The position numbers and the translations under genes are program-made. From the NCBI GenBank assembly GCA_963701435.1, contig CAVPAL010000007.1, positions 744,001 through 808,000 of the forward strand: a stretch of 64,000 bases of DNA, read 5' to 3'. The notes beneath the pieces are model-generated. The model had not been told where the DNA came from and did no database searches. It saw only the letters and a list, made by a program, of their open reading frames with translations. The stretch comes from JAACFF01 sp963701435. GTDB lineage: Bacteria; Chloroflexota; Anaerolineae; Promineifilales; Promineifilaceae. This document shows, one piece after another, positions 23,171-31,924 of the stretch. The number at the start of each line of letters is the position of its first letter. The stretch's first letter is position 1.

Positions 23171-24229
23171 ATGCAAGATGTACTATCTGATCTAGAAAAA
23201 TGGATAGCAGAAGATGAAACAATCGCCGTCGCCACCGTCGTCAATACCTGGGGATCATCGCCTCGGCCGGTTGGCTCCAAACTTGCCTTGACGCAAAGCG
23301 GCCGAATTGCCGGCTCTGTCAGCGCAGGCTGCGTTGAAGGGGCTGTGATAGAAGAGGGGCAGGCAGCTATTGGGGATGGCAAACCTCGGCTGCTGCATTA
23401 TGGCGTAGCGGATGAAGATTCCTGGGAGGTCGGGCTGGCGTGCGGCGGCAATATCGACGTCCTCGTGGAACCTTTTACCAATTTTGATCCTGTTTTTGCT
23501 GAAATCACAGCCAACTTAAAAAATAGAATCCCTTTTGCGCTTATCACGCCGCTTGATGGACTGGAAACCCGGCAGGGGAAAAAACTGCTTGTGGCCGGAA
23601 ACGGCCGTTTCAGCGGCGATTTGCTATTGAATAATCATCATGACCAGGTTGTCACCGCTGCACTTGCGCTCCTTGCTGCAGGCAGCAGTGGAACGGTCGA
23701 GCTTGAAGAAAACCTGACATTCTTCGTGGATGTTTTTCTACCTAATCCACGCTTGATCATTGTCGGCGCTGTCCATATCGCCATTAACCTGGTCACCATG
23801 GCCAACGCGGCCGGCTTTGATACCTTTGTGGTCGATCCGCGTTCAGGATTTGCCACTGAAGAACGTTTTGCACACGCAACTGAATTGGTGCGTGAATGGC
23901 CGCAGCGCGCATTACCCAAAATCGGATTAGACCAATTCTCTTACGTGGTCATCCTCACCCATGACCCCAAACTGGACGACCCCGCCATAAAAACCGCTTT
24001 GCCCAGCGCGGCGCACTATATTGGCGCCCTCGGCAGCAAGCGCACCAACGCCAGACGACAGGAGCGGCTGCTGACGGATGGCATAGACGCCGGGCAGCTT
24101 GTGCGTCTGCACGCCCCCATCGGCCTCGATTTAGGTGGTCGCACTCCCGGTGAAATTGCGGTCAGTATACTGGCAGAACTAGTTCAGGCGCGTAATCAGA
24201 AACAATATACTGAACGTCCTCTCAATTAA
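23171..24229 (+). CDS. XdhC/CoxI family molybdoenzyme maturation factor
   Basis: The 352-residue protein has the N-terminal XdhC_CoxI domain (AVATVVNTWGSSPRPVGSKLA, GSVSAGCVEGAV, then VGLACGGNIDVLVEPF). Its C-terminal Rossmann-type XdhC_C domain (about 195-340) holds LIIVGAVHIAINLV, VVILTHDPKLDDPAIKTAL and IGLDLGGRTPGEIAVSILAE. XdhC proteins bind molybdenum cofactor, protect it and insert it into xanthine-dehydrogenase-type enzymes. It starts 21 bp after modB with a GGGAGG ribosome binding site, linking molybdate uptake to cofactor insertion. No molybdoenzyme gene is present in the window. Confidence 0.93.
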   Translation: MQDVLSDLEKWIAEDETIAVATVVNTWGSSPRPVGSKLALTQSGRIAGSVSAGCVEGAVIEEGQAAIGDGKPRLLHYGVADEDSWEVGLACGGNIDVLVEPFTNFDPVFAEITANLKNRIPFALITPLDGLETRQGKKLLVAGNGRFSGDLLLNNHHDQVVTAALALLAAGSSGTVELEENLTFFVDVFLPNPRLIIVGAVHIAINLVTMANAAGFDTFVVDPRSGFATEERFAHATELVREWPQRALPKIGLDQFSYVVILTHDPKLDDPAIKTALPSAAHYIGALGSKRTNARRQERLLTDGIDAGQLVRLHAPIGLDLGGRTPGEIAVSILAELVQARNQKQYTERPLN

Positions 24230-24244
24230 TACAGTTCAAATCAT

Positions 24245-24847
24245 TCATCCAGCCAGGATTTCTCTCAAGCGTGGCATGATCGCCCGCAATGCGCGTCCAC
24301 GATGGCTGATTTGATGCTTTACCGAACCCATTTGGGCCATAGTTTTATTGTATGCCGGCAGGTAAAACACCGGATCATACCCAAAACCACCCGATCCTGC
24401 TGGTTCCAGCGCAATCATACCTTCGCAAACACCTTCAGACTCAGCCACAATCTTCCCATCTGGGTCTGCCATCACAATGACACATTGAAAACGTGCGGTG
24501 CGCTCGTCCCAAGGCACATGCTGCATATTCTCTAGCAAAAATTGATACCGCTCCTCAGAAGTCAAACCGACGCCGCCGTAGCGCGCCGTATGCACACCCG
24601 GCGCACCAGCCAGAGCATCAACCACCAGGCCGGAATCATCTGCCAATGTCATTAAGCCACTCAGCCGCGCGTAAGTCTGCGCTTTCAAAATGGCGTTTTC
24701 CCTGAATGTCAGCCCTGTTTCTTCTACTTCCACGCCAACCCCGGCATCGACTAGGCTCAGCCAGTTAAGGTCCAAATTGGCCAGCATCTGTGAAAATTCG
24801 TTTACTTTTCCCTGGTTTCGAGTAGCAACAAGTAATTGTTTTTCCAT
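24245..24847 (-). CDS. rdgB: RdgB/HAM1-type XTP/dITP pyrophosphatase
   Basis: The 200-residue house-cleaning enzyme hydrolyses non-canonical purine triphosphates (XTP, dITP). It has ATRNQGKVNEF at the start, TLADDSGLVVDALAGAPGVHTARYGG, then GSGGFGYDPVFYLP and SHRGRALRAI at the end, all diagnostic of the family. It faces xdhC tail to tail with 15 bp between them. Immediately upstream of its start lies the fold-back element at 24869-25009. Confidence 0.96.
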   Translation of the reverse strand: MEKQLLVATRNQGKVNEFSQMLANLDLNWLSLVDAGVGVEVEETGLTFRENAILKAQTYARLSGLMTLADDSGLVVDALAGAPGVHTARYGGVGLTSEERYQFLLENMQHVPWDERTARFQCVIVMADPDGKIVAESEGVCEGMIALEPAGSGGFGYDPVFYLPAYNKTMAQMGSVKHQISHRGRALRAIMPRLREILAG

Positions 24848-24868
24848 TTTTTCACTTTATTAATTAGT

Positions 24869-25009
24869 ACTACAACGAGACTTCGCTCTGCAATGAGGAG
24901 GAAGGCATTCTCAAATGCCGGTTCGTCGCCTCAACTGGCCGCATCTGAGGATGCTCACTCCTCATGATTAATCAGCAAGATATACTTTATGTCAATTTCT
25001 CGTTGTAGT
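24869..25009. repeat. Nested 141-bp fold-back element
   Basis: ACTACAACGAGA (24869-24880) and TCTCGTTGTAGT (24998-25009) are perfect 12-bp inverted ends. Inside, ATGAGGAG (24893-24900) pairs with CTCCTCAT (24958-24965). Within that lie two further hairpins, GGCAT-7-ATGCC (about 24904-24919) and CCTCA-12-TGAGG (about 24929-24950). The whole can fold as a branched cruciform or RNA. It may be a small non-autonomous transposon or a structured RNA. It sits in the 465-base gap between rdgB and the DUF177 gene. Confidence 0.75.
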
Positions 25010-25071
25010 GTTAGGTAATCGGCAACAATATTTCAAAATTAGAATCGCTCTAGACGTTGCCAATTCCTCAA

Positions 25072-25124
25072 GGAAACCGCAGATTTCCAACTCATCTTTT
25101 TTCCAAGAACTTTCTGCGGTTTAC
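25072..25124. repeat. Dispersed hairpin repeat, copy A
   Basis: AAACCGCAGA (25074-25083) pairs with TCTGCGGTTT (25113-25122). The loop ends in TTTTTTCCAAGAACTT. A second copy at 33281-33327 shares both arms and the TTTTTT..AAGAACTTTCTGCGG half, so this is a repeated element and not a one-off hairpin. Confidence 0.65.
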
Positions 25125-25129
25125 CTAAC

Positions 25130-25178
25130 CTTCCTGGAAGCTAAAAACCAGCAAACTTGCCAACAAGCTTCCAGGAAG
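25130..25178. repeat. 12-bp perfect inverted repeat
   Basis: CTTCCTGGAAGC (25130-25141) pairs exactly with GCTTCCAGGAAG (25167-25178) around 25 bases. The arms themselves are near-palindromic. It lies 6 bp after repeat copy A, about 135 bp before the DUF177 start. It could stop leftover transcription or be another fold-back repeat; no run of T follows. Confidence 0.6.
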
Positions 25179-25312
25179 ATATTTTGTACGAAAATGAACA
25201 CAAACACCACAAAGTCTTAATCTTTGCTAGGCATGCTTCGCGCTCTGTGCTGCATATGATATACTCGCTTTTCAAACTCATGGCATTGTCCACCAAACGA
25301 GGACCACATCTG

Positions 25313-25834
25313 ATGAGCAATCAAACAATGTCTCGCCTGCGCTTCAATTTTGGGTTTTTGATTGAAGCGCCGCTGGGAACCAGCCGGATCACTGAACTAG
25401 ATTATCCTACAATTAAGGTTGCGCAAGACGTTACGCTTACACCGCTGCGCGGTCAATTTCAAACGATCCGCACATCAGAAGGAATTTATATTTCGGGGAA
25501 ATTGAACAGCGCCATTGTTTTGGAGTGCGCGCGCTGTTTGGAAAACGCAGAAGAGTCCATGGAACTTGAACTTGATGACCTTTTCTACTATCCGCCATAT
25601 ACCGCGCCCGAAGGTGAATATACATTGGGTGAGGATGGGTTTATCGATTTGGGCCCGCTGGTGCGCGAATTGGCGCTGTTGGATATTCCTATTAGCCCCC
25701 TTTGTAGACCAGACTGCCAGGGTTTATGCATGGAATGTGGTCAAAACTTGAATGATGGGGAGTGCGGCTGTGAAGAAGATCCGGTTGATCCGCGGCTGGC
25801 AGCGTTGAAAGATTTATTAGATACATTAGATTAG
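25313..25834 (+). CDS. DUF177/YceD family protein
   Basis: The 173-residue protein starts at ATG 25313 (MSNQTMSRLRFNFGFLIEAP), with CGAGGA upstream. It has the YceD family signature LECARCLE in the middle. A Cys-rich stretch near the end (CRPDCQGLCMECGQNLND) may bind zinc, and it ends PRLAALKDLLD. Members are linked to 23S rRNA accumulation and usually precede rpmF, the L32 gene. Here the next gene, 49 bp on, is obg instead, and no L32 gene fits in the gap. Confidence 0.92.
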   Translation: MSNQTMSRLRFNFGFLIEAPLGTSRITELDYPTIKVAQDVTLTPLRGQFQTIRTSEGIYISGKLNSAIVLECARCLENAEESMELELDDLFYYPPYTAPEGEYTLGEDGFIDLGPLVRELALLDIPISPLCRPDCQGLCMECGQNLNDGECGCEEDPVDPRLAALKDLLDTLD

Positions 25835-25882
25835 GCGTAATTATTCAGGTTCGGAGTCTGCATAGTCACGATTAGGCAAGTT

Positions 25883-27145
25883 ATGTTTTACGATCGGGCA
25901 AAAATTTTTGTGCGTAGTGGTGATGGGGGCGATGGCATGATTAGCTTTCGCCGTGAAAAGTTTGTGCCTTACGGTGGCCCGGACGGAGGGGACGGCGGTC
26001 ATGGCGGCAAAATCCTTTTCATCGCGAACCCTAATCTGAACAGTCTGGTGCGTTTTCATCGCGGCAATCATTTTCGCGCTGAAAATGGCAAACACGGCAA
26101 CACTAAAAGGCAAACGGGCGCTTCCGGCAATTCATTGTACCTGGAAGTACCAGTTGGAACTCTCATTTACAATGCGAATACCGGCGACTTGTTAGCGGAT
26201 ATCATCCAGCCAAATCAAGAGGTCCTGCTTCTGAGCGGCGGACGCGGTGGACGTGGCAATATTCACTTCGCCAGCAGCCGCAATCAAGCGCCTCGGCTGG
26301 CAGAACGCGGGGAACCAGGTGAAGAGCTGTGGCTCAATCTGGAGCTTAAACTGATTGCAGATGTAGGGATTGTAGGGGTACCCAATGCAGGCAAATCAAC
26401 TTTGCTTTCCGCCGTGAGCGCCGCACATCCCAAAATTGCTGATTATCCATTTACAACTTTGCAGCCTAATTTGGGCGTGGCAACTATTGATACTTATTCT
26501 ACGCTGGTGTTGGCTGATATTCCGGGTTTGATTGAAGGCGCGGCCGACGGCATTGGCCTGGGACACGACTTTTTACGTCATATTGAGCGCACACGCGTTT
26601 TAATCCATTTGCTGGATGGCGCCGCAGCAGAACCGCTGGAGGATTGGCGCATGATCAATGCCGAGCTGTCGCTTTATAAGGCCAGCCTGGAGGAAAAACC
26701 GCAGCTTGTGGTGTTAAATAAAATAGATTTGCCGGATGCCGTTGCCTGGGAGCCAATTCTTAAGGAAGAAATCAATAAAGAAGGGTTTGATTTTTGTTCG
26801 ATTTCGGCCGTTACGGGTCAAGGTGTGCGTGAGATGCTGTTCAAGGTGAAAAAAATGATAGACCAGGCGCCAACGGCCGTTTCGCAGCCAGCCGAACCGA
26901 TCACCATCAAACCCGAACCGGAAGAAGAATTTTCTATCGAACGGGTGAGCGAGCATACGTGGCAGATCGCCGGCAAAGACATTGAGCGCGTCGTTGCCAT
27001 GACCTACTTTGAATTCGATGCAACCTTGATTCGATTCCAACATATTCTGGATCGCAAGGGCATTTCTGAAGCGCTGGAAGATGCCGGCGTGCAAACTGGC
27101 GACATCGTTATCATCGGCGACCAGGAACTGGAATGGGGTGAATAA
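25883..27145 (+). CDS. obg: Obg/CgtA GTPase
   Basis: The 420-residue ribosome-assembly GTPase has the Gly-rich Obg fold (about 1-158, GDGGDGMISFRREKFVPYGGP). The G domain carries GVPNAGKSTL (P-loop), DIPGLIEGAADGIGLGHDFLRHIERT (G3 and switch II) and NKIDLP. The C-terminal OCT domain runs from about 345 to the end. It acts in 50S maturation and stress response. The length and order are normal. Confidence 0.97.
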   Translation: MFYDRAKIFVRSGDGGDGMISFRREKFVPYGGPDGGDGGHGGKILFIANPNLNSLVRFHRGNHFRAENGKHGNTKRQTGASGNSLYLEVPVGTLIYNANTGDLLADIIQPNQEVLLLSGGRGGRGNIHFASSRNQAPRLAERGEPGEELWLNLELKLIADVGIVGVPNAGKSTLLSAVSAAHPKIADYPFTTLQPNLGVATIDTYSTLVLADIPGLIEGAADGIGLGHDFLRHIERTRVLIHLLDGAAAEPLEDWRMINAELSLYKASLEEKPQLVVLNKIDLPDAVAWEPILKEEINKEGFDFCSISAVTGQGVREMLFKVKKMIDQAPTAVSQPAEPITIKPEPEEEFSIERVSEHTWQIAGKDIERVVAMTYFEFDATLIRFQHILDRKGISEALEDAGVQTGDIVIIGDQELEWGE

Positions 27146-27238
27146 ATCCCCATATCCCCCAATTACTGATTAACCTTCACTGAGAATACCCGCTCTCGTC
27201 CTGCGTGCGCTCAACACATCCTCTAAAATCGAAATTAG

Positions 27239-27856
27239 ATGAGCAATGTCAACACAACGATTCTTGCCGACATGCTGCGTGAAGGCATGCAAGCAGGGAA
27301 AACACCAATTTTAACATTGACCAGCAACAGCATGCTGCCGCTTCTACGAACTGGAGATCAGGTGCAGTTAGAAGCAGTGAATTTAGACCAATATCAGGTT
27401 GGCGACATTATTACAATTGTTGATGAGTCAGATCCAAACCAGATGCTTACACACCGCTTTTGGGGCATGGCTCAAACAGAAAATGGTTTGTTATTTTGTA
27501 TTACACGTGGCGATCGACCGTTAATGTTTGATTCGCCCACAAACACAGCAAATATTGTGGGACGTGTGCGGGCGCGTTTCCGTAACGGCCGTATCCTGCG
27601 CCTCAATCAGGGACAGGGCCAACGACTCAACCATCATCTGGCAAACACCGCAAAATGGGAAACAAACAAACTTACCGGAACCATGATGACGCTTGTTGAC
27701 AATCTAATTGCGCAGGCGAAAACCTCAAATGACGTTGCCCGCGTCCAACAGTCCAAAATTAGCGTGAAATTACTACGGCGCACGCTGTTTGCACTCAACT
27801 TTATCTTAGTGAACTTTGTTAGTTTTTTTGCTCAGGAGCGCACAAATGCGCATTAA
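27239..27856 (+). CDS. S26B-like signal peptidase family protein
   Basis: The 205-residue protein begins MSNVNTTILADMLREGMQAG. It has the S24/S26 core: TLTSNSMLPLLRTGDQV with Ser as nucleophile, then VGDIITIVD, then MLTHRFWG. His stands where bacterial type I peptidases have the catalytic Lys, as in the archaeal/ER type S26B (SipW-like). A hydrophobic C-terminal stretch (LLRRTLFALNFILVNFVSFF) is the only likely membrane segment. It overlaps the start of the C25-like gene by 11 bp, so it may process that protein. Confidence 0.75.
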   Translation: MSNVNTTILADMLREGMQAGKTPILTLTSNSMLPLLRTGDQVQLEAVNLDQYQVGDIITIVDESDPNQMLTHRFWGMAQTENGLLFCITRGDRPLMFDSPTNTANIVGRVRARFRNGRILRLNQGQGQRLNHHLANTAKWETNKLTGTMMTLVDNLIAQAKTSNDVARVQQSKISVKLLRRTLFALNFILVNFVSFFAQERTNAH

Positions 27857-30041
27857 TCGCGGCGTTATTCTGGTGTCGCTGGCCGGACTCACCATTTTTT
27901 TTCTGGGCGCAGCCTACACCATCTGGTCAGACGAAATCCCTGCGCCTGTGCTTGCCACAGTTAACATGGCTTTAACGCCGTCAGCAGATGCCTCCACGGC
28001 GACGCCGGATATGTCAGCAACGCAAGCAGTTTATCTCACCGTTTCGGAAACTGGTATAACGGCCGTAACAGCAGCCCAACTGCGTCAAGCCAATCTTCAA
28101 TTTGAACAACTCTCAAACCAAAATCTCAACCTCACCCGACAGGGAAAACCGGTCCCGTTTTTTGTCGATGGAGAGGGAGACGACGCGCGCCTCTACTTTT
28201 TCGCTGAAGCCCACAAAGGCGCACTTGAAGCCCCAGCCGTATACAGATTGGAAACGGGAGTAGGGTATGCCATGTCCCAGCGCGATGCCCAACCAACTGG
28301 GGAAGGCACCTCTTCCGCCTGGCAAAAACATCATTGGGAAGACAACACCCTCTTTGTTGAGCAAACTGGAGACGGCGACATATGGACAGGAACCCCACTG
28401 TTGGCAGGCGGTTCCTGGACATACACATTTGACGACATCTTACCCGATAGCGGCTCTGCAAAGCTTGTTGTTCGCTTGCTCTCCAATGTTGAGGGCGCCG
28501 TCTCCCCCCAACACCACATAGAAATATTCCTTAATGGCAGTCAAGTCGCCGATCACACCTGGGATGGAACCAATCGGGAACAGCTTACTCTGGAACTCAA
28601 TGAAGGCATGTTGGATGGCAATGCCCCCAACGCGCTAACCATTGTGTCGCCGGGCGACACAGGACTTCTTGGAGATACCATTTATATTGATTCCGTCGAA
28701 CTGGAGTATCATGGAATCGTGGACGCATCTGATCAACAAGTCCGGTTCGTTAGTGATTCTCCACAGGTTGCTGTCGAGAGTGAATCAGAATCAACGCTGG
28801 TTTTTGATGTCACCAATTCAGATGAACCAACCTTGCTAACCAATGTGCTTTACCAGGACAATGCCATTCATTTTTCAAGTGACGGCGCGCAACGCCAATA
28901 TTTCGCGCTTCACGCTGCCCATACCGTACAGCCAAAAATCAAAGCAGTTCCTCAATGGCCTCAATCATTAAAAGAGGCTGGTTGGGGCGCCGATTACATT
29001 GCCATAGTGGCAGATGTACGCGGTTTTTCAAGCGTCATTGAACCGCTCTTGGAACATAGAAGAGAACAAGGATTACGCGTCGCCTCCATTCCAATTGACC
29101 AAATTTTTGATGAGTTTGGCTATGGTTATCGCAGTCCGCAAGCGATAAAAGACTTTCTTGCTTACGCCGCTGTCTATTGGGAAGCGCCTGCACCCCGTTA
29201 TATCCTGCTCGTGGGAGACGCCACTTACGATTTACGCGATCATGCGATAGGGCGAAATAAAAATCTGCTCCCTACACCATTGGTTTTATCTGATTCCGGC
29301 GTCTATCTGGCCAGCGATGCCTGGTATGCACTGTTTGAAAACTTGCCGGATATTAAAATGATAATCGGCCGTTTACCGGTGCAAAATGCCATTCAGCTTC
29401 GAAGCATGGTAGAAAAGACGCTGGCATATGAGACCAGCGTTGAACCAGATGCCAATTGGTTCGAAAGGGCGCTGCTTATTGCGGATGATACAACCCAATT
29501 TGACGAAGCCTCCGAAATTCTCGCCAACCAGCTTGACCAGCATGGTTATCGTGTCTATCACCTCAATACGGGAAGCAATAAAAACATTAATCATGATATT
29601 TTGAATACCATAAATCATGGTGTAGGTCTGATCAATTATACAGGATATGGGGGTGAGCGCGTCTGGGGCAACGAGGCAGCCTTACAAAGCAGTGATGTTA
29701 ACATGTTGGTCAATGGAATGCGCCTGCCTATTCTGACGACGTTCACAACCCGCAACGGCGCTTTTGCCGATCCACAATATGATACTTTGGTTGAAAGTTT
29801 GCTCCGTGCGAAAGACCGGGGTATTGTAGCGGCTGTTGCCCCGTCCGGGCATCCGCAAATGGAAAAACAGCTCCCATTAGCCGGGATTTTTTATAAACAC
29901 CTGCTTGATGGACAGGCCATAACCCTGGGCGACACAGTATTGTTGATGCAAGCAGAAGTGGCCGACGATCCAGATCTTGCTGCGATCATGCCAACCATCA
30001 ATCTACTGGGCGACCCGGCTTTAAAAATCCATACACCTTAA
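27846..30041 (+). CDS. C25 gingipain-like secreted protein without catalytic His and Cys
   Basis: The 731-residue protein starts at ATG 27846 (MRINRGVILVSLAGLTIFFLG) with a signal or anchor helix. A beta-rich N-terminal half follows. A C25 peptidase-like domain runs from about residue 375 to the end (YIAIVADVRGFSSVIEPLLEHR, YILLVGDATYD, IIGRLPVQNAIQL). In active members the catalytic His lies in a GHG motif and the Cys follows a hydrophobic strand. Here the equivalents read GYGG (Tyr601) and FTTRNGAF (Thr635). Both catalytic residues therefore appear to be replaced. The fold may serve as a surface scaffold. The start overlaps the S26B-like gene. Confidence 0.8.
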   Translation: MRINRGVILVSLAGLTIFFLGAAYTIWSDEIPAPVLATVNMALTPSADASTATPDMSATQAVYLTVSETGITAVTAAQLRQANLQFEQLSNQNLNLTRQGKPVPFFVDGEGDDARLYFFAEAHKGALEAPAVYRLETGVGYAMSQRDAQPTGEGTSSAWQKHHWEDNTLFVEQTGDGDIWTGTPLLAGGSWTYTFDDILPDSGSAKLVVRLLSNVEGAVSPQHHIEIFLNGSQVADHTWDGTNREQLTLELNEGMLDGNAPNALTIVSPGDTGLLGDTIYIDSVELEYHGIVDASDQQVRFVSDSPQVAVESESESTLVFDVTNSDEPTLLTNVLYQDNAIHFSSDGAQRQYFALHAAHTVQPKIKAVPQWPQSLKEAGWGADYIAIVADVRGFSSVIEPLLEHRREQGLRVASIPIDQIFDEFGYGYRSPQAIKDFLAYAAVYWEAPAPRYILLVGDATYDLRDHAIGRNKNLLPTPLVLSDSGVYLASDAWYALFENLPDIKMIIGRLPVQNAIQLRSMVEKTLAYETSVEPDANWFERALLIADDTTQFDEASEILANQLDQHGYRVYHLNTGSNKNINHDILNTINHGVGLINYTGYGGERVWGNEAALQSSDVNMLVNGMRLPILTTFTTRNGAFADPQYDTLVESLLRAKDRGIVAAVAPSGHPQMEKQLPLAGIFYKHLLDGQAITLGDTVLLMQAEVADDPDLAAIMPTINLLGDPALKIHTP

Positions 30042-30078
30042 TTTCGCCAATCCAACCCCCCAAAACGGGTAATTATAT

Positions 30079-31920
30079 ATGCTAAAACCAAGGGAAGATA
30101 TACGCAATATAGCCATCATTGCGCACGTAGATCACGGGAAAACCACGCTCGTAGATGGCATGTTAAAACAAACCAATGTATTTCGGTCGAATCAGGAAGT
30201 GAATGAACGCGTTCTGGACTCAAATGACCTCGAACGCGAGCGCGGGATCACCATTCTGGCCAAAAACACCAGCATCATTTATGAAGGCGTCACCATTAAT
30301 CTGGTTGATACGCCCGGCCATTCTGATTTTGGCGGTGAAGTTGAACGCATCGTCAATATGGTCGATGGCGTGCTGCTGCTGGTCGATGCCGTCGAAGGTC
30401 CCATGCCGCAAACACGCTTTGTTTTGCGCAAGGCGCTTGAAGCTGGCGCGCGAGTTGTTGTCGTCGTCAATAAAATTGACCGGCCGGCAGCCCGGCCCAA
30501 TGTTGTTGTCAATGCAACATTTGATCTGTTTATTGACCTGGGCGCCAGTGACAATCAGGCTGATTTCCCGGTCATATTTACGCGCGCGCTGGATGGTCAA
30601 GCCGGGTATACCCCGGAGGAGTTAGCGCCCGATTTACGGCCGTTATTTGATACCATTATTGAATATTTGCCGCCGCCTAATGTTAATCAAGATGGACCAA
30701 CCCAAATGCTGGTAACCACATTGGAATACAGCAGTTATCTCGGCAAAATTGCGGTCGGTCGTTTAACCAGCGGCGCTATTCGCAGCGGGCAGCAGATTGC
30801 GCATATAAACACTGCCGGAGACATTAAACTCGCAAAGGTCAATCAGGTTTTCACATTCCGCAATCTCCAGCGGTTTGAACAGACGGATGTGCAGGCAGGG
30901 CAGATAATTGCTGTGGCTGGCATTACTGATGTTGGTATTGGCGATACCCTTGCCGACCCGGAAGAGCCACGGCCGTTACCCCCCATTACCGTCGAAGAAC
31001 CCACCGTTCGCATGACCTTTGGCGTCAATGACAGTCCTTTTGCCGGCCGCGATGGCAAATATCTAACCAGCCGCCAGATTCGTGATCGGCTTATGCGCGA
31101 GTTGGAAAGTAATGTCGCTTTACGGGTTAAAGAAACCGAACGCGCCAGCGAATTTGTCGTCGCCGGTCGAGGTGAGCTGCATCTGGCTATCTTGATTGAA
31201 ACCATGCGGCGAGAAGGATATGAATTCTCCGTCAGCCGTCCCGAAGTTATCTTTAAAGAAACATCCGAAGGCAAAATGGAACCGGTTGAAGAACTATACC
31301 TGGAAGTCCATAATGATTATTTTGGCGCTGTCAGCGAAATGCTGGGAAAACGCCGCGCCTTTATGAAGGATATTCGTTATGGAGAAGATGGTACTGTTTA
31401 TGCAGAATACCTGGTGCCTACCCGCGGACTCTTAGGTTTGCGCCAACCATTCCTGACCGCTACGCGCGGAACGGGCATCTATCACACACTTTTCCATGCT
31501 TTCGAGGCTTATAAAGGGGAAATTGACACCCAGACACATGGCTCAATGGTTTCTCTGGAAAAAGGCAGCGCCAGCGCTTATGCATTAAAAAATCTGGAGC
31601 CGCGCGGCGTCTTCTTTATCGTTCCCAGCGAAGAAGTGTATGCGGGCCAGGTTGTCGGACAAAATACACGTAATGAAGATTTGGTCGTCAACGTTTGCCG
31701 CACAAAGGTACTCAGCGCCGTGCGCGTAGGACCGACTGCAATTGTCGAAGCATTGACAACCCCACGAATTATGTCATTGGATGACTACATTGAGTATTTG
31801 GGGTCGGATGAATTATTAGAAGTTACGCCGGCAGCTCTGCGCATCCGTAAAAAAGTACTTGGCCACGAGACGCGAATGAAGCAGGCCAAGCGGGCCAAGA
31901 AAAATAAAGCAGCACTCTGA
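30079..31920 (+). CDS. typA: Ribosome-associated GTPase TypA/BipA
   Basis: The 613-residue translational GTPase carries IIAHVDHGKTTLVDGML (P-loop), RERGITILAKN, VDTPGHSDFGGEVER and VVNKIDRP, then EF-G-like domains II, III and V and the TypA-specific C-terminal domain. It binds the ribosome and helps 50S assembly and growth under stress. The gene is complete and normal in length. It meets the kinase gene tail to tail with 4 bp between the stops. Confidence 0.97.
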   Translation: MLKPREDIRNIAIIAHVDHGKTTLVDGMLKQTNVFRSNQEVNERVLDSNDLERERGITILAKNTSIIYEGVTINLVDTPGHSDFGGEVERIVNMVDGVLLLVDAVEGPMPQTRFVLRKALEAGARVVVVVNKIDRPAARPNVVVNATFDLFIDLGASDNQADFPVIFTRALDGQAGYTPEELAPDLRPLFDTIIEYLPPPNVNQDGPTQMLVTTLEYSSYLGKIAVGRLTSGAIRSGQQIAHINTAGDIKLAKVNQVFTFRNLQRFEQTDVQAGQIIAVAGITDVGIGDTLADPEEPRPLPPITVEEPTVRMTFGVNDSPFAGRDGKYLTSRQIRDRLMRELESNVALRVKETERASEFVVAGRGELHLAILIETMRREGYEFSVSRPEVIFKETSEGKMEPVEELYLEVHNDYFGAVSEMLGKRRAFMKDIRYGEDGTVYAEYLVPTRGLLGLRQPFLTATRGTGIYHTLFHAFEAYKGEIDTQTHGSMVSLEKGSASAYALKNLEPRGVFFIVPSEEVYAGQVVGQNTRNEDLVVNVCRTKVLSAVRVGPTAIVEALTTPRIMSLDDYIEYLGSDELLEVTPAALRIRKKVLGHETRMKQAKRAKKNKAAL

Positions 31921-31924
31921 CCGT

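Noticed and set aside
24869..25178. CRISPR array or T-box leader near 25 kb
   Set aside because: No regularly spaced direct repeats with spacers and no T-box sequence; the structure is inverted repeats.
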